From positions 1 to 64,000 of the forward strand of contig NZ_FOTC01000001.1 in the NCBI RefSeq assembly GCF_900114455.1: DNA of 64,000 nt. Reading direction: 5' to 3'. A program made the translations under genes and the position numbers. The notes below the pieces were generated by a model. That model was not told the DNA's origin, did not search any database, and worked only from the letters and a program-made list of their open reading frames with translations. Positions 53,633-62,447 of this stretch are shown here, in pieces (positions within the stretch are counted from its first letter, which is position 1; every line of letters starts with the position of its first letter). This stretch comes from Halogranum rubrum (GTDB lineage: Archaea > Halobacteriota > Halobacteria > Halobacteriales > Haloferacaceae).

Positions 53633-54840
53633 CGCTCGCCCTCCTGGAGCGCGACGATACGCTGACCGCTCCCGGCGTACAGCGTCCCGTCGGCCAGTGC
53701 GAGGGAGTCGGGACCCTCGCCCGGAACGCGGCGGCGGAACCGCTCCGTCCCGCCTTCCGCTTCCAATCCGACTACCGTGGGACCCGCGACGACGTACAGC
53801 GTGTCGCTCGTCACGACCGGACTCCTCGTGAGTTCCAGTCCCGACATCTCACGTTCCCACTGCGTCTCGCCGGTCCGACGGTCGAGCGCGAACACTCGCT
53901 CGGTTCCGGGCGAGACGACGTACACCGTCTCACTGTCGACACAGGTCTGCAAGCCGTCGTCTTCGGTGCCGAGGTCACGCTTCCACTGCGTCGACCCGTC
54001 GGCGAGCGAGAGCGCGTAGAGCGTCTGCGTCCCGTGGAAGACGGTCCCGTCCGAGACGGACGGAAGGTGCCAGTACGGGTCGTCGACGGCGAGGTTCCGC
54101 GTCCATCGTGTCCGGCCAGTCTGGGCGCGAACCGCGCCGAACGTCGCGTCCGAGTCACCCGCCGCTACGCCGACGACGACGCCGTCGCTGTACGCCTGTG
54201 GAACAATCGTCGGCGGCGAGTCCGTCCACCGGGTCAGTCCGGACTCGGTGTCGAGTGCGACGAGCGTCTCGTCGTCGAGACGCGAGGTGAAGTAGACCGT
54301 GTTGCCGGCGACGAGGACGTTCTGGAAACTCCGCGACGTCCGGTACTGCCAGCGTGACTCTCCCTCGCCGTCGACGGCGAACAGGCTGACACTGCCGCTG
54401 ATGTAGACGCCCTCGTCGCCGACGACGGGGTGGCTCTGGACGAACTGCGCCTCACCGCCCAGAAGGCTTCTCGAGTCGAACTCGTACTGCCACGTCTCTG
54501 CTCCCGAGTCGGCGTCGAGCGCGTGGATAGTGTTGCGCGTCGCCGTGTAGACGGTCCCCGAGTCGACGACCACTGGTGTGTCGATGCCCGGGAAGAAGTC
54601 GTCCAACTCGTGGGTCCACACGACGCCGACAAACTCGGTCGGGCCGCGTTCGACGAACCCCGTTCGGCCGGGGTCACGGCCGGCCATCGGCCACGTCTCG
54701 TCGGCGATAGTGGTGTCGAGTCGTTGTGGACTGCGGAACCACGTCGAGTCGAGGAGACCGACACTGGCCGCTGCCGCCGCCCCGCCGAGCGCGAGGAGGC
54801 CGCGTCTGGAGATGGGGAGAAGGCGGGTCGAGGGCATCAC
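53629..54840 (-). CDS. Tat-exported PQQ-like beta-propeller protein
   Basis: The 403-residue protein starts with a Tat signal (ISRRGLLALGGAAAAASV) and contains about seven repeats of the pyrroloquinoline-quinone type, such as TVYTATRNTIHALDADSGAETWQ and QTLYALSLADGSTQWKRD. No catalytic PQQ enzyme residues are evident, so it may be a surface scaffold rather than a dehydrogenase. It is followed by a membrane gene with a 4-nt overlap. The true start could be ATG 54837. Confidence 0.87.
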   Translation of the reverse strand: MMPSTRLLPISRRGLLALGGAAAAASVGLLDSTWFRSPQRLDTTIADETWPMAGRDPGRTGFVERGPTEFVGVVWTHELDDFFPGIDTPVVVDSGTVYTATRNTIHALDADSGAETWQYEFDSRSLLGGEAQFVQSHPVVGDEGVYISGSVSLFAVDGEGESRWQYRTSRSFQNVLVAGNTVYFTSRLDDETLVALDTESGLTRWTDSPPTIVPQAYSDGVVVGVAAGDSDATFGAVRAQTGRTRWTRNLAVDDPYWHLPSVSDGTVFHGTQTLYALSLADGSTQWKRDLGTEDDGLQTCVDSETVYVVSPGTERVFALDRRTGETQWEREMSGLELTRSPVVTSDTLYVVAGPTVVGLEAEGGTERFRRRVPGEGPDSLALADGTLYAGSGQRIVALQEGER

Positions 54841-54879
54841 GGAAGAGAGGCGACGACGTCGCCACTTATCAACGCTCCG

Positions 54880-56616
54880 TTACGAAGTGGTCGGGCGCTC
54901 CACTTCGGCGTCCACCAACTCGACGTTGGTGAAGGAGATGCGCGCACCACCGTCGGGTCCGTTGCTCATCGTGACGGTCCAACCGTGTGCGTTCGCAATC
55001 GATTCGACGATTGCAAGTCCGAGCCCCGTTCCCGATTTTGCCGTCGTGTATTCGTAGTCGAAGACCCGTTGGTGTTGGTCGAGTGGAATCCCCGGTCCGT
55101 CGTCCTCGACGTAGAACCCGTCGACGAGACGACCGAGTGTAATCGTCACCGCACCGTCGCCGCTTCCGACGGGAGGGTCTGACCCGCTCCGACTCTTCGC
55201 GGAGCCATGCTCCACGGCGTTGCGAACGAGGTTCTCGAAGACGTTTCGCAGGCGGGTCTCGTCGGCGTACAGGACGACGTCAGCGTCCAGTTCGAGTTCG
55301 TATCTGGCGCCGGCGGTCGTCGTCGTCTCCCACGCGTCTTCGAAGATGTCGACGATGCGGACTCGCACCAGTTCGTGGTCGTCTATCGCTCGTCCCTCCC
55401 GAGCGAGCGTCAGCAAATCACTGATTATCTGATCCATTCGGTCCAGTGCGCTCTGTGACCGTTCGAGATGCTGGAGGTCTCCACTCTCGATAGTGACGTC
55501 TATCCAGCCCTGTGCGACGTTCAGCGGGTTCCGGAGGTCGTGTGAGAGCGTACTCGCGAACCGTTCGAGTTGCATCGTCTGTTGTTCGAGATCGCGGATG
55601 TGCTGCTGACGCTCCGTCACGTTTCGGATGATTACTCCGTATCCCCGAATCGACGTATCGACGGTCAGTAGCGAGGCGTCGACGGTGTACTCGTCTAACC
55701 TCCCGTTCTCGTAGGTGGTGAACGAATCAGTGAACGAGTCGCCGTCGAGGAGATGCGGGAGAACCTCTACGAGCGGGGACCCCGTCGCACCCACCAGTTC
55801 GGGGAACGCTCGCTTCGCCGACTGGTTGTAGTCGAGGAGGTGGTAGTCGGGGTCGACCACGAGGACGATTTCGTCTAACTCCTCGAACACACGCTCGCGT
55901 GCCAGTGGGACCACGTCGAAGAGTTGGTGTCGAAAGACTGCCCACGCGACGAAACTCAGAGATACCGTCGACCCGACGATGAACGCACCGTTCAGAGGAC
56001 CTGGAACCATTCCGAGACCCCACAGTACGAGGATGACGAGTGGCATCGTGAATCCGGCGAGCAACGTCGCTGTTCGGCGACTACTCCGTGACGGACCGAA
56101 CAGGAGGTGGTAGCCCAACACGCCGATTCCGGCCAGATGGAAGAGCGTCATGCCAGTGGTAAGAACGAGAAACAGAAGCGTTGGCTCCCCCTCGACGTAG
56201 GGAAACGGGTCGGTGACGACCCGATAGCTACGCCACACTGCCCGATGCGTGGTGTTCGTCACCTCGAGCGTAGCCGTACCGACGAAGTAGCCGACGATGA
56301 GGCCAACCACCGGCCGAGAGAGTATCCGTGTCCGGTTCGCGTAGGCCAACGTGAAGGCGAACCACACGACGTTGATGGCGACGAGCGTCGTATTGTGTAT
56401 TCCGTAGAAGACGAAGGCTAGCGACTGACTTGGTGCGAGCAGTTCGGCGACGACGACCAGGCCGACGATTGGATGCAGCAACAGCAGGACGGTGAACAGT
56501 CGGACGGCCTGTTCGTTCGCACTCCGCGTTCGTAACCAGACGGCGACGCCGACGTTCACTGCGCTCGATAGAAATAGAACTCCTATGTAGAATGTCTCTA
56601 AGCGCAGATAATCCAT
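54880..56616 (-). CDS. sensor histidine kinase with 7TM and PAS domains
   Basis: The 578-residue protein has seven N-terminal helices (1-225, the haloarchaeal 7TM kinase type), a PAS domain (about 240-350) beginning LDEIVLVVDPDYHLLDYN, the HisKA motif STLSHDLRNPLN with the phospho-His, and an ATPase domain with NLVRNAVEHG (N box), DDGPGIP and GTGLGLAIV (G boxes). It should sense a membrane or redox signal and pass phosphate to an unlinked response regulator. ATG 56616 is 28-36 nt after minus-strand TATA-like ATATTTATT. Confidence 0.92.
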   Translation of the reverse strand: MDYLRLETFYIGVLFLSSAVNVGVAVWLRTRSANEQAVRLFTVLLLLHPIVGLVVVAELLAPSQSLAFVFYGIHNTTLVAINVVWFAFTLAYANRTRILSRPVVGLIVGYFVGTATLEVTNTTHRAVWRSYRVVTDPFPYVEGEPTLLFLVLTTGMTLFHLAGIGVLGYHLLFGPSRSSRRTATLLAGFTMPLVILVLWGLGMVPGPLNGAFIVGSTVSLSFVAWAVFRHQLFDVVPLARERVFEELDEIVLVVDPDYHLLDYNQSAKRAFPELVGATGSPLVEVLPHLLDGDSFTDSFTTYENGRLDEYTVDASLLTVDTSIRGYGVIIRNVTERQQHIRDLEQQTMQLERFASTLSHDLRNPLNVAQGWIDVTIESGDLQHLERSQSALDRMDQIISDLLTLAREGRAIDDHELVRVRIVDIFEDAWETTTTAGARYELELDADVVLYADETRLRNVFENLVRNAVEHGSAKSRSGSDPPVGSGDGAVTITLGRLVDGFYVEDDGPGIPLDQHQRVFDYEYTTAKSGTGLGLAIVESIANAHGWTVTMSNGPDGGARISFTNVELVDAEVERPTTS

Positions 56617-56639
56617 ATGAAATATCACTATTTCCCGGT

Positions 56640-56652
56640 TACAATAAATATT
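56640..56652. promoter_or_regulatory. AT-rich divergent promoter region
   Basis: The stretch ACAATAAATATTG supplies a TATA box for the histidine kinase on the minus strand (about 28-36 nt from its ATG). It is the only AT-rich spot between the kinase and the divergent beta-CASP gene and may serve both. Confidence 0.45.
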
Positions 56653-56764
56653 GCTTCGGGATTTTGACGACTGATGGCCTATTCGGGTTCTCAGCGACAC
56701 CCAACTGGGCCTCGGCGTTCACGAACCGATGGATGAAAACCGTCTGACCCACTACCGGGACGTA

Positions 56765-57997
56765 ATGAAACTCCAGTTTCTCGGTGGGGCGCGCGAGGTT
56801 AACAAAAGCGCCATTCTCGTCGACGACTCCCTGCTCTTGGACTACGGGATGCTGACGGGCAACCCCCCGCAGTACCCCGTCGACTCACCGGACCCCGACG
56901 CCGTCGTCGTCTCTCACGGGCATCTCGACCACGTCGGCGCGGTGCCGACGCTCCTCTCGGGCGACCGACGACCACCCATCCACTGGACGCCGCCGACGCA
57001 GGAACTCGCGCTCACGCTCTCTCGTGACACCCTCAAACTCCACGGCGGAACCTACGACTGCCCGTTCACCGAGACACACGTCCAGCGGATGACACAGGTG
57101 TCGAACCCCCACGAATATGGAGAGACGTTCGAGGCGGCGGGCTACGAGGTGACGCTCTTCAACGCCGGCCACATCCCCGGCAGTGCGCACGTCCTCGTCG
57201 ACGACGGCGACACCCGACTGCTCTACACCGCCGACTTCCACACCGACGACCAGCGGCTCGTCTCCGGGACGACCGACCGACCGGACGCCGACGTCGTCGT
57301 CTGCGAGAGCACGTACGCCGACGTGGACCACGAACCTCGCGAGGTAGTCGAGAACCGCTTCGTCGAGAGCCTCCAGACGACGATGTGGGAGGGCGGCACC
57401 GTCGTCGTCCCGGCGTTCGCCATCGGCCGGACACAGGAGATGTTGCTCGTGTGCGACGCCCACGACTTGGAGTGCTACGTCGACGGGATGGGCAAGGGCG
57501 TCACGACGATGCTCCGGAACTACCCGGCGTTCGTCCGCGACGCCGACGCACTCAGAAAGGCGAAGTCCCACGCTCGGTTCGTGACGGGGCGAAACGGCCA
57601 GCGAAGACGTATCGCCGAGCAGAACACCGTCATCGTCACGACGAGCGGGATGCTCTCGGGCGGGCCGGCGATGACCTACATCCCCGAGATTCGCCGCGAC
57701 CCGACGAACAAAATCACGATGACCGGCTATCAGGTCGAGGGGACGCCCGGCCGCGAACTCCTCGAACGTGGCCGCGCCGACATCGACGGCCGTATCATGC
57801 CTATCGCCGCGCAGGCCGAATCCTACGACTTCTCGGCGCACGCCGACCACGACGGCCTCCGCGAGTTTCTCACCGCCTACGAGGGCAGCGAGATTCTCGT
57901 CAACCACGGCGACAACTGCGAGCACTTCGCCGCCGAATTACGCCACGACGACTACGACGCCAGCGCGCCCGAAGTGGGCGACGTCGTCGAAGTTTAA
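56765..57997 (+). CDS. beta-CASP metallo-beta-lactamase fold ribonuclease
   Basis: The 410-residue protein starts with the family MKLQFLGGAREV, then carries the metal motif SHGHLDHVGA (61-70), the motif HIPGSAHVL, YTADFHTDD, and the beta-CASP signatures PAFAIGRTQE and DGMGKGV, followed by TTSGMLSGGPA and SAHADHDGL. It is the single-domain archaeal CPSF-like form without KH domains, likely an RNA-processing nuclease. ATG 56729 would add 12 residues but is less typical. Its end overlaps that of the convergent gene by 4 nt. Confidence 0.88.
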   Translation: MKLQFLGGAREVNKSAILVDDSLLLDYGMLTGNPPQYPVDSPDPDAVVVSHGHLDHVGAVPTLLSGDRRPPIHWTPPTQELALTLSRDTLKLHGGTYDCPFTETHVQRMTQVSNPHEYGETFEAAGYEVTLFNAGHIPGSAHVLVDDGDTRLLYTADFHTDDQRLVSGTTDRPDADVVVCESTYADVDHEPREVVENRFVESLQTTMWEGGTVVVPAFAIGRTQEMLLVCDAHDLECYVDGMGKGVTTMLRNYPAFVRDADALRKAKSHARFVTGRNGQRRRIAEQNTVIVTTSGMLSGGPAMTYIPEIRRDPTNKITMTGYQVEGTPGRELLERGRADIDGRIMPIAAQAESYDFSAHADHDGLREFLTAYEGSEILVNHGDNCEHFAAELRHDDYDASAPEVGDVVEV

Positions 57998-58401
57998 CGC
58001 TTCAACCGCCGGTATCTCACCAGCCGTCGAACCCCGACGACGAGTGCGAGCACGCCGACGAACACGAGTCCGTCGGCGAGGAGACCGGTTCCGATATCGA
58101 TGCCGAGAGACGCGAGCGACTCCGGCGTCGACCCGACGAAGACGAGTGCAGCGCCGACCGTAGCAACCGCGAGACCCCTCGCCAGCGACGGTTCGTCCGG
58201 GTTGCTTGCGGCTTCGAGGCGGCCGTACTCCTCCAGACTCACGTACACGACCTGCCCCACGTGGACACGCTTGCCACTGGCGTCGGCGACGCGAAGCAGC
58301 GTGACTCGGTCGTCTGCGACGCCGACCACGCGGTACGTCCCCGCGTCGACGGGTGTGCCCTCGCTGCGGACGTGGTCGTAGGGTCGGGGGGCGACTGACA
58401 C
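57994..58401 (-). CDS. membrane protein with N-terminal NfeD/OB-like segment
   Basis: The 135-residue protein has a polar beta-rich segment (VDAGTYRVVGVADDRVTLLRVAD, HVGQVVYVSLEEYGRLE; about 16-62) like an OB-type fold, then two hydrophobic helices (about 75-95 and 105-125) and a basic tail. Family not recognised; the OB-plus-membrane layout only loosely recalls NfeD proteins. It converges on the beta-CASP gene. Confidence 0.6.
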   Translation of the reverse strand: MSVAPRPYDHVRSEGTPVDAGTYRVVGVADDRVTLLRVADASGKRVHVGQVVYVSLEEYGRLEAASNPDEPSLARGLAVATVGAALVFVGSTPESLASLGIDIGTGLLADGLVFVGVLALVVGVRRLVRYRRLKR

Positions 58402-58500
58402 GAACGGCCGTTCGTCGTGGGTCGGTAAATAGCTCTCTCGCTCTCTCGACGCACCCGCGACGACGCTACAACTTTACACCGTCTGGCCGACTGCTGAGCT

Positions 58501-59850
58501 ATGTCTCTCCGTCTCCTCCACTACTCGGATATCGAGAACGCGTACGACGACGCCGCACGCATCGGCCGACTGGCGGGAGTCATCGAGTCTCGCCGCGACG
58601 ACCGGACGCTCGTCGTCGGCACCGGCGACAACACCGCGCCGGGTGTGCTCGCACTCGAAACCGAGGGACGACACGCCCTGGAGTTCTTCGACGCTATTGC
58701 TCCTGACGCCGAGACGTTCGGCAACCACGACTTCGACTTCGGGCCGGCGAAGACGCGCGACATCGTCGCCGACTCGCCACAACCGTGGCTGAGTGCGAAC
58801 GTCTACGAACCGGACGGTGAGCGACGATTCGCCGACGTCTCCGCCTCGCTCGTCGTCGAACGCGACGGAACCCGCGTCGGTTTGTTCGGTCTGACCGACC
58901 CGAAGACCCCGTCGATGTGTCCCGCCGCGGGCGACCTCGTCTTCGCCGACCCAATCGAGGCGGCCAGCGAGACAGTCGCCGACCTGCGTTCCCGCGGTGT
59001 CGACCACGTCGTCGTCCTCTCACATCTCGGCGACGGCGACGACGAGTTGGCTCGCGCCGTCGACGTCGACGCGATTCTCGGCGGGCACCTCCACAGCGAA
59101 CGGTGTGACTTCGTCGACGGGACGCTACTCACTCGACCTGGCGCGAACGGCGGGGTGCTGTGGGAGGTCGAACTCGGCGAAGAAGCGGCGACTGCGACCC
59201 GTCACGACGTGACCGAGGCCCCTGTCGACGACTCTGTCGCCGACCGCCTCCGTGCTCGGATGGACGCGACCGGACTATCGGACGTGGTCGCCCACGTCTC
59301 GAACCCGGTGATGCGGAACCGAGAACACCGGTACGACGGCGAGTGCCGTATCGGCAACCTCGTCGCAGACGCGTACCGCTTCGTGACGGACGCCGACGTG
59401 GCGTTCACGAACACCGGAGGACTGCGTGACGGCCCGCCGCTTTCGGGCGACGTGACCGTCGCCGACCTCGTCGGTCTCTCGCCGTTCGCTGGCATCCTCC
59501 AGACGGCCGAAGTGAGCGGTGGGGACCTACGGGCGCTGGTCGAGTGCGCGGCGACACCGCCCGAGCGTCTCGCACACAAACGCTGGTTCGGCCACGTCTC
59601 GGGGCTGGAGGTGGTCTGGGACCGCGAGGCGATGGAACTCGTCGAGTTGACGCATCGAGGAGAGCCAGTCGACACAGAGGCGACGTACACGCTCGCTACG
59701 AACGGATTCGTCGTCGACACCGAACAGTTCCCCGCGCCGACGCCCGACGACGTCGTCGCCGACCACGGCGTCCAGTACGACGCTATCGTCGCGTACGCCC
59801 GCCAGTGCGGACTGGACGTGGAACTGGACGGCCGACTGCGCGACGTCTGA
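58501..59850 (+). CDS. 5'-nucleotidase/UDP-sugar hydrolase-like phosphoesterase
   Basis: The 449-residue protein has the calcineurin-like metal motifs HYSDIENAY (7-15, altered from the usual HxND), GTGDNT, GNHDFDFG (near 79), LSHLGDGDDE and GGHLHSE, then a C-terminal nucleotide-binding domain (about 255-445) with TNTGGLRDG and LSPFAGIL. No signal peptide is seen, so it is cytosolic, unlike UshA. It probably removes phosphate from nucleotides. Confidence 0.87.
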   Translation: MSLRLLHYSDIENAYDDAARIGRLAGVIESRRDDRTLVVGTGDNTAPGVLALETEGRHALEFFDAIAPDAETFGNHDFDFGPAKTRDIVADSPQPWLSANVYEPDGERRFADVSASLVVERDGTRVGLFGLTDPKTPSMCPAAGDLVFADPIEAASETVADLRSRGVDHVVVLSHLGDGDDELARAVDVDAILGGHLHSERCDFVDGTLLTRPGANGGVLWEVELGEEAATATRHDVTEAPVDDSVADRLRARMDATGLSDVVAHVSNPVMRNREHRYDGECRIGNLVADAYRFVTDADVAFTNTGGLRDGPPLSGDVTVADLVGLSPFAGILQTAEVSGGDLRALVECAATPPERLAHKRWFGHVSGLEVVWDREAMELVELTHRGEPVDTEATYTLATNGFVVDTEQFPAPTPDDVVADHGVQYDAIVAYARQCGLDVELDGRLRDV

Positions 59851-59925
59851 GTTCGAGCAAACGTCTCCGACCGAGACTGACCGAACGAGCACTTTTGCTC
59901 GACGCCGATAGAGAAGAGACGAGCT

Positions 59926-60366
59926 ATGGGTTTCGAAGCGCTCCACCACGTCGTCCTCGTCGTCGAGAATCTCGCCGAGGCGGAGACGTTCTACTGCGAG
60001 TTGTTCAAGATGGACGTCCGGTTCCGAGAAGGCGAACGCGACGGCGACTACGGCAGAGTCCCCGACCATCCCGATTGGGAGACTGCCGTCGCCGACGGTG
60101 TCACACCCGCGATGTCGTTTCTCGGGAACGGCGCGCTCTCGTTGGCGCTCGCCGCGAGCGACGACCCGGTCGAGGGTGGCCGCGTGGACCACCTCGCGTT
60201 TCAGGTCAACGAGTCGTTCTTCGATTCGTTCTCCGACCGCGCCCGGTCACTCGGTTGTGCAGTCGACGAACGTGAGACGACGGCGTTCGTCACCGACCGC
60301 TACGGGATGGAGTGGGAGCTAAAGACGAGTTCACCGCCGCCGACCTGTCCGTTCGAGGAGATTTGA
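59926..60366 (+). CDS. VOC (glyoxalase/bleomycin resistance) family protein
   Basis: The 146-residue protein has the two beta-alpha-beta modules of the vicinal oxygen chelate fold: LHHVVLVVENLAEAETFYCELFKM and DHLAFQVNESFFDSFSDRARSLGC, ending with DRYGMEWELK that supplies the last Glu ligand. Metal-ligand His and Glu positions are present. The reaction is unknown. Confidence 0.87.
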   Translation: MGFEALHHVVLVVENLAEAETFYCELFKMDVRFREGERDGDYGRVPDHPDWETAVADGVTPAMSFLGNGALSLALAASDDPVEGGRVDHLAFQVNESFFDSFSDRARSLGCAVDERETTAFVTDRYGMEWELKTSSPPPTCPFEEI

Positions 60367-60394
60367 CGGCGCGGCGCTGCGAGCGACTCAGTCG

Positions 60395-61336
60395 TCAGTC
60401 GTCGCTCTCGAACCGTCTCGCGTCGTATTCGGCCGTCGTGACGAACCGTTCGACTTCCGACTGCAGTTGGTGGCGCTGGAGAAGTCCGAACCCGGCGAGG
60501 ATGACGCCGAAGCCGACGAGCGTCGTCGCGGCCAGTTGCTCGCCGAGGAGTCCCCACGCCGTCACCGCCGCCACCGCGGGCACGGCGTAGGCGACGAGGT
60601 TGGCGCGAACCGGCCCGGCGTCGGCGATGAGGAGGAAGTACGCGCCGTAGGCGACGGCCGTACCGGGGACACCGACGTAGATGATGGCGGCGAGCGTCTC
60701 GGCCGTCAACGGAACCGTCGCCGCCGACTCACCGAGAACGAGACTGGCGGCGTGAAGTCCGAGTGCGCCGACGAGCATCGACCACGCCGAGAGCGGGAGC
60801 GTCGCCAGTCGTGGGCGAGCACGCTGGAGCAGGACACTCCCGAACGAGACGCTGAGTGCGGCGACGAGCACGAGCGACTGGCCGATGGCACCCGTTCCCA
60901 ACTGGTCGGGTGAAGGCTGGACGATGACGACGACGCCCACTAAGCCCAGAAGGATGCCGGCGGCGTCCCAGCGAGCGAGTCGCTCACCGAGGAGGAGGTA
61001 GGCGAACACCGGCGAGACGACGGGCATCATGCTGTACATGATGGCTGCCGCGCCGCTGGCGGTGTACTGCTGGCCGACGAACAGCAACGCGTTGTTGATG
61101 CCGACGATGAAGACGGCGCTGGCGGCGATGCCGAGAGCGTCTCCACGGGTCCGTGGGAGCCACGAGTCGAAGGTGACGGCGACGAACGCCAAGAGGAGGA
61201 CGGCGGCGATGTCGAAGCGGAAGGCGGCGAAGAGGACCGGCGGGATAGTCGCCAATCCGGCTTTGATGGCGACGAACGAGGTGCCGAGACAGACCGACGC
61301 CGCACCGAAGAGAGTGAGTGTTCCGCGAGAACTCAT
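60395..61336 (-). CDS. EamA/DMT family transporter
   Basis: The 313-residue protein has ten hydrophobic helices in two EamA repeats (about 5-138 and 153-290): GTSFVAIKAGLATIPPVLFAAFRF near the start and the second repeat opening ALSVSFGSVLLQRARPRL. Such carriers export amino acids or metabolites. The ATG at 61336 gives the family start. A near-perfect palindrome lies 10-59 nt upstream over the likely core promoter, suggesting tight control. Confidence 0.9.
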   Translation of the reverse strand: MSSRGTLTLFGAASVCLGTSFVAIKAGLATIPPVLFAAFRFDIAAVLLLAFVAVTFDSWLPRTRGDALGIAASAVFIVGINNALLFVGQQYTASGAAAIMYSMMPVVSPVFAYLLLGERLARWDAAGILLGLVGVVVIVQPSPDQLGTGAIGQSLVLVAALSVSFGSVLLQRARPRLATLPLSAWSMLVGALGLHAASLVLGESAATVPLTAETLAAIIYVGVPGTAVAYGAYFLLIADAGPVRANLVAYAVPAVAAVTAWGLLGEQLAATTLVGFGVILAGFGLLQRHQLQSEVERFVTTAEYDARRFESDD

Positions 61337-61345
61337 CGCCGCACC

Positions 61346-61395
61346 CCCGGTTTCGGGACGCCTGCATTTGGGGTATTGCAGGCACCGAAACCGGG
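61346..61395. repeat. near-perfect 50-nt palindrome at the EamA promoter
   Basis: Outer arms CCCGGTTTCGG (61346-61356) and CCGAAACCGGG (61385-61395) are perfect complements, as are inner arms GCCTGCA (61360-61366) and TGCAGGC (61377-61383). Only GAC on one side and A on the other break the 18-bp stem; the loop is 10 nt. It covers the expected TATA region of the EamA gene, so it is probably a regulator-binding site, though an RNA hairpin is possible. Confidence 0.65.
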
Positions 61396-61555
61396 AGTCC
61401 TGGCGGCGATACGAGAACACACGTCGAGAGAGTGATAGCCCATGTGTTTGGTTCCTCAACTAATAATCGGGTCCACTACTACTTATTTTCACTGGGAGAC
61501 GATTGACCGTGACAAAGAGTTACTCACCATCGTCAAAAACCAACATGGTTGTCAC

Positions 61556-61590
61556 CGTGTATCGTGTGACGTGTGTCGTGTGTCGTGTAA
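61556..61590. repeat. 7-bp tandem repeat, five copies
   Basis: Five consecutive heptamers read CGTGTAT, CGTGTGA, CGTGTGT, CGTGTGT and CGTGTAA. They lie in the 310-nt gap 61337-61646 between the EamA gene and the DUF6360-like gene, a moderately AT-rich stretch with no other gene recognised. Confidence 0.65.
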
Positions 61591-61646
61591 TCGTCTCGTA
61601 CGAAGGAAGGGACAGAAGAAACGGCGTCGTCTCGGCTACTCGTCTG

Positions 61647-61934
61647 CTACTCGTCCGCTTGGGCGGCGTCGACTCTGTCGGCGTACTTCTCTAACTCGCC
61701 CGCGAGCGTCCGGGCTTGTTCGGCGGAGAGCGTCACTCGGTCGGCGTGGGCCGGAAGATACGCTAACTGGGTGTTGTCGAGTTCGAACTCGAGTTTCACG
61801 TGGTCGGGGTTCTTCCGTGGTGCGGTGACGTTGAGCACTGCGAACGCATCTTCTTCGAAGTCGTGGCCCGTCGCGGTGCCGTCGAGCATGTCGAACGTGG
61901 TGTAGGCGTTGATACGCAGGAGTCGGTCGGGCAT
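61647..61934 (-). CDS. DUF6360 family protein
   Basis: The 95-residue protein starts MPDRLLRINAYTTFDMLDG and carries FAVLNVTAPRKNPDHVKLEFELDN and VTLSAEQARTLAGELEKYAD, the pattern of the small haloarchaeal DUF6360 proteins. The ATG at 61934 was preferred over 61961 on family grounds. Function unknown. Confidence 0.75.
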   Translation of the reverse strand: MPDRLLRINAYTTFDMLDGTATGHDFEEDAFAVLNVTAPRKNPDHVKLEFELDNTQLAYLPAHADRVTLSAEQARTLAGELEKYADRVDAAQADE

Positions 61935-62039
61935 GGGTAACTCTGGTACCTTCGTGTGCAAATGGTTGTCGTCACGCTCGTCACACGACGTTTCGTGTCA
62001 CGGGAAAGATTTATCTTCTTTCACAGAATTTATTGTATC

Positions 62040-62342
62040 ATGATGGGAAACCAAGTCTCTGTCCAGCCAGAACAGCGCTTGGTTCACCTGACGCGTCACG
62101 CTCGCGAGAGCGGCGAGTCGCTGAGTACTGCCGTCGCATCGGCCGTGGCGGCCGCCGACGACAATGACCCGGCGGAGACGTCGTGGACGCTCACCGAGTA
62201 CGTCGACCCGGACGCACTCGACTCGCTCTTCGACCGCTACAGCGACGTGACAGATGGGGTGTGGCGCTTCGAGTTCGCCATCCACCGCTACTGTGTCGTC
62301 GTCGAGGGAAGCGGTATCATCAGCGTCTATCGACGACTGTGA
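62040..62342 (+). CDS. HalOD1-type output domain protein
   Basis: The 100-residue protein is a single HalOD1-like domain: an N-terminal helix region (VHLTRHARESGESLSTAVASAVAAADD) then VDPDALDSLFDR, WRFEFAIHRYCVVVEGSGIISVY with alternating strands. HalOD1 is the output module of haloarchaeal response regulators; here it stands alone. AT-rich TTTATC (62011-62016) lies about 24-29 nt upstream. The start may be either of two adjacent ATGs. Confidence 0.75.
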   Translation: MMGNQVSVQPEQRLVHLTRHARESGESLSTAVASAVAAADDNDPAETSWTLTEYVDPDALDSLFDRYSDVTDGVWRFEFAIHRYCVVVEGSGIISVYRRL

Positions 62343-62447
62343 CTCACGACCCCTCGTCTCTCGACGCGACGACGGACGAGACCCCCAGTACCTCACACTG
62401 ACGTGTCAGTCGAAACTGTCTTTTGTGTCTGACTGTTATCATTCAGT

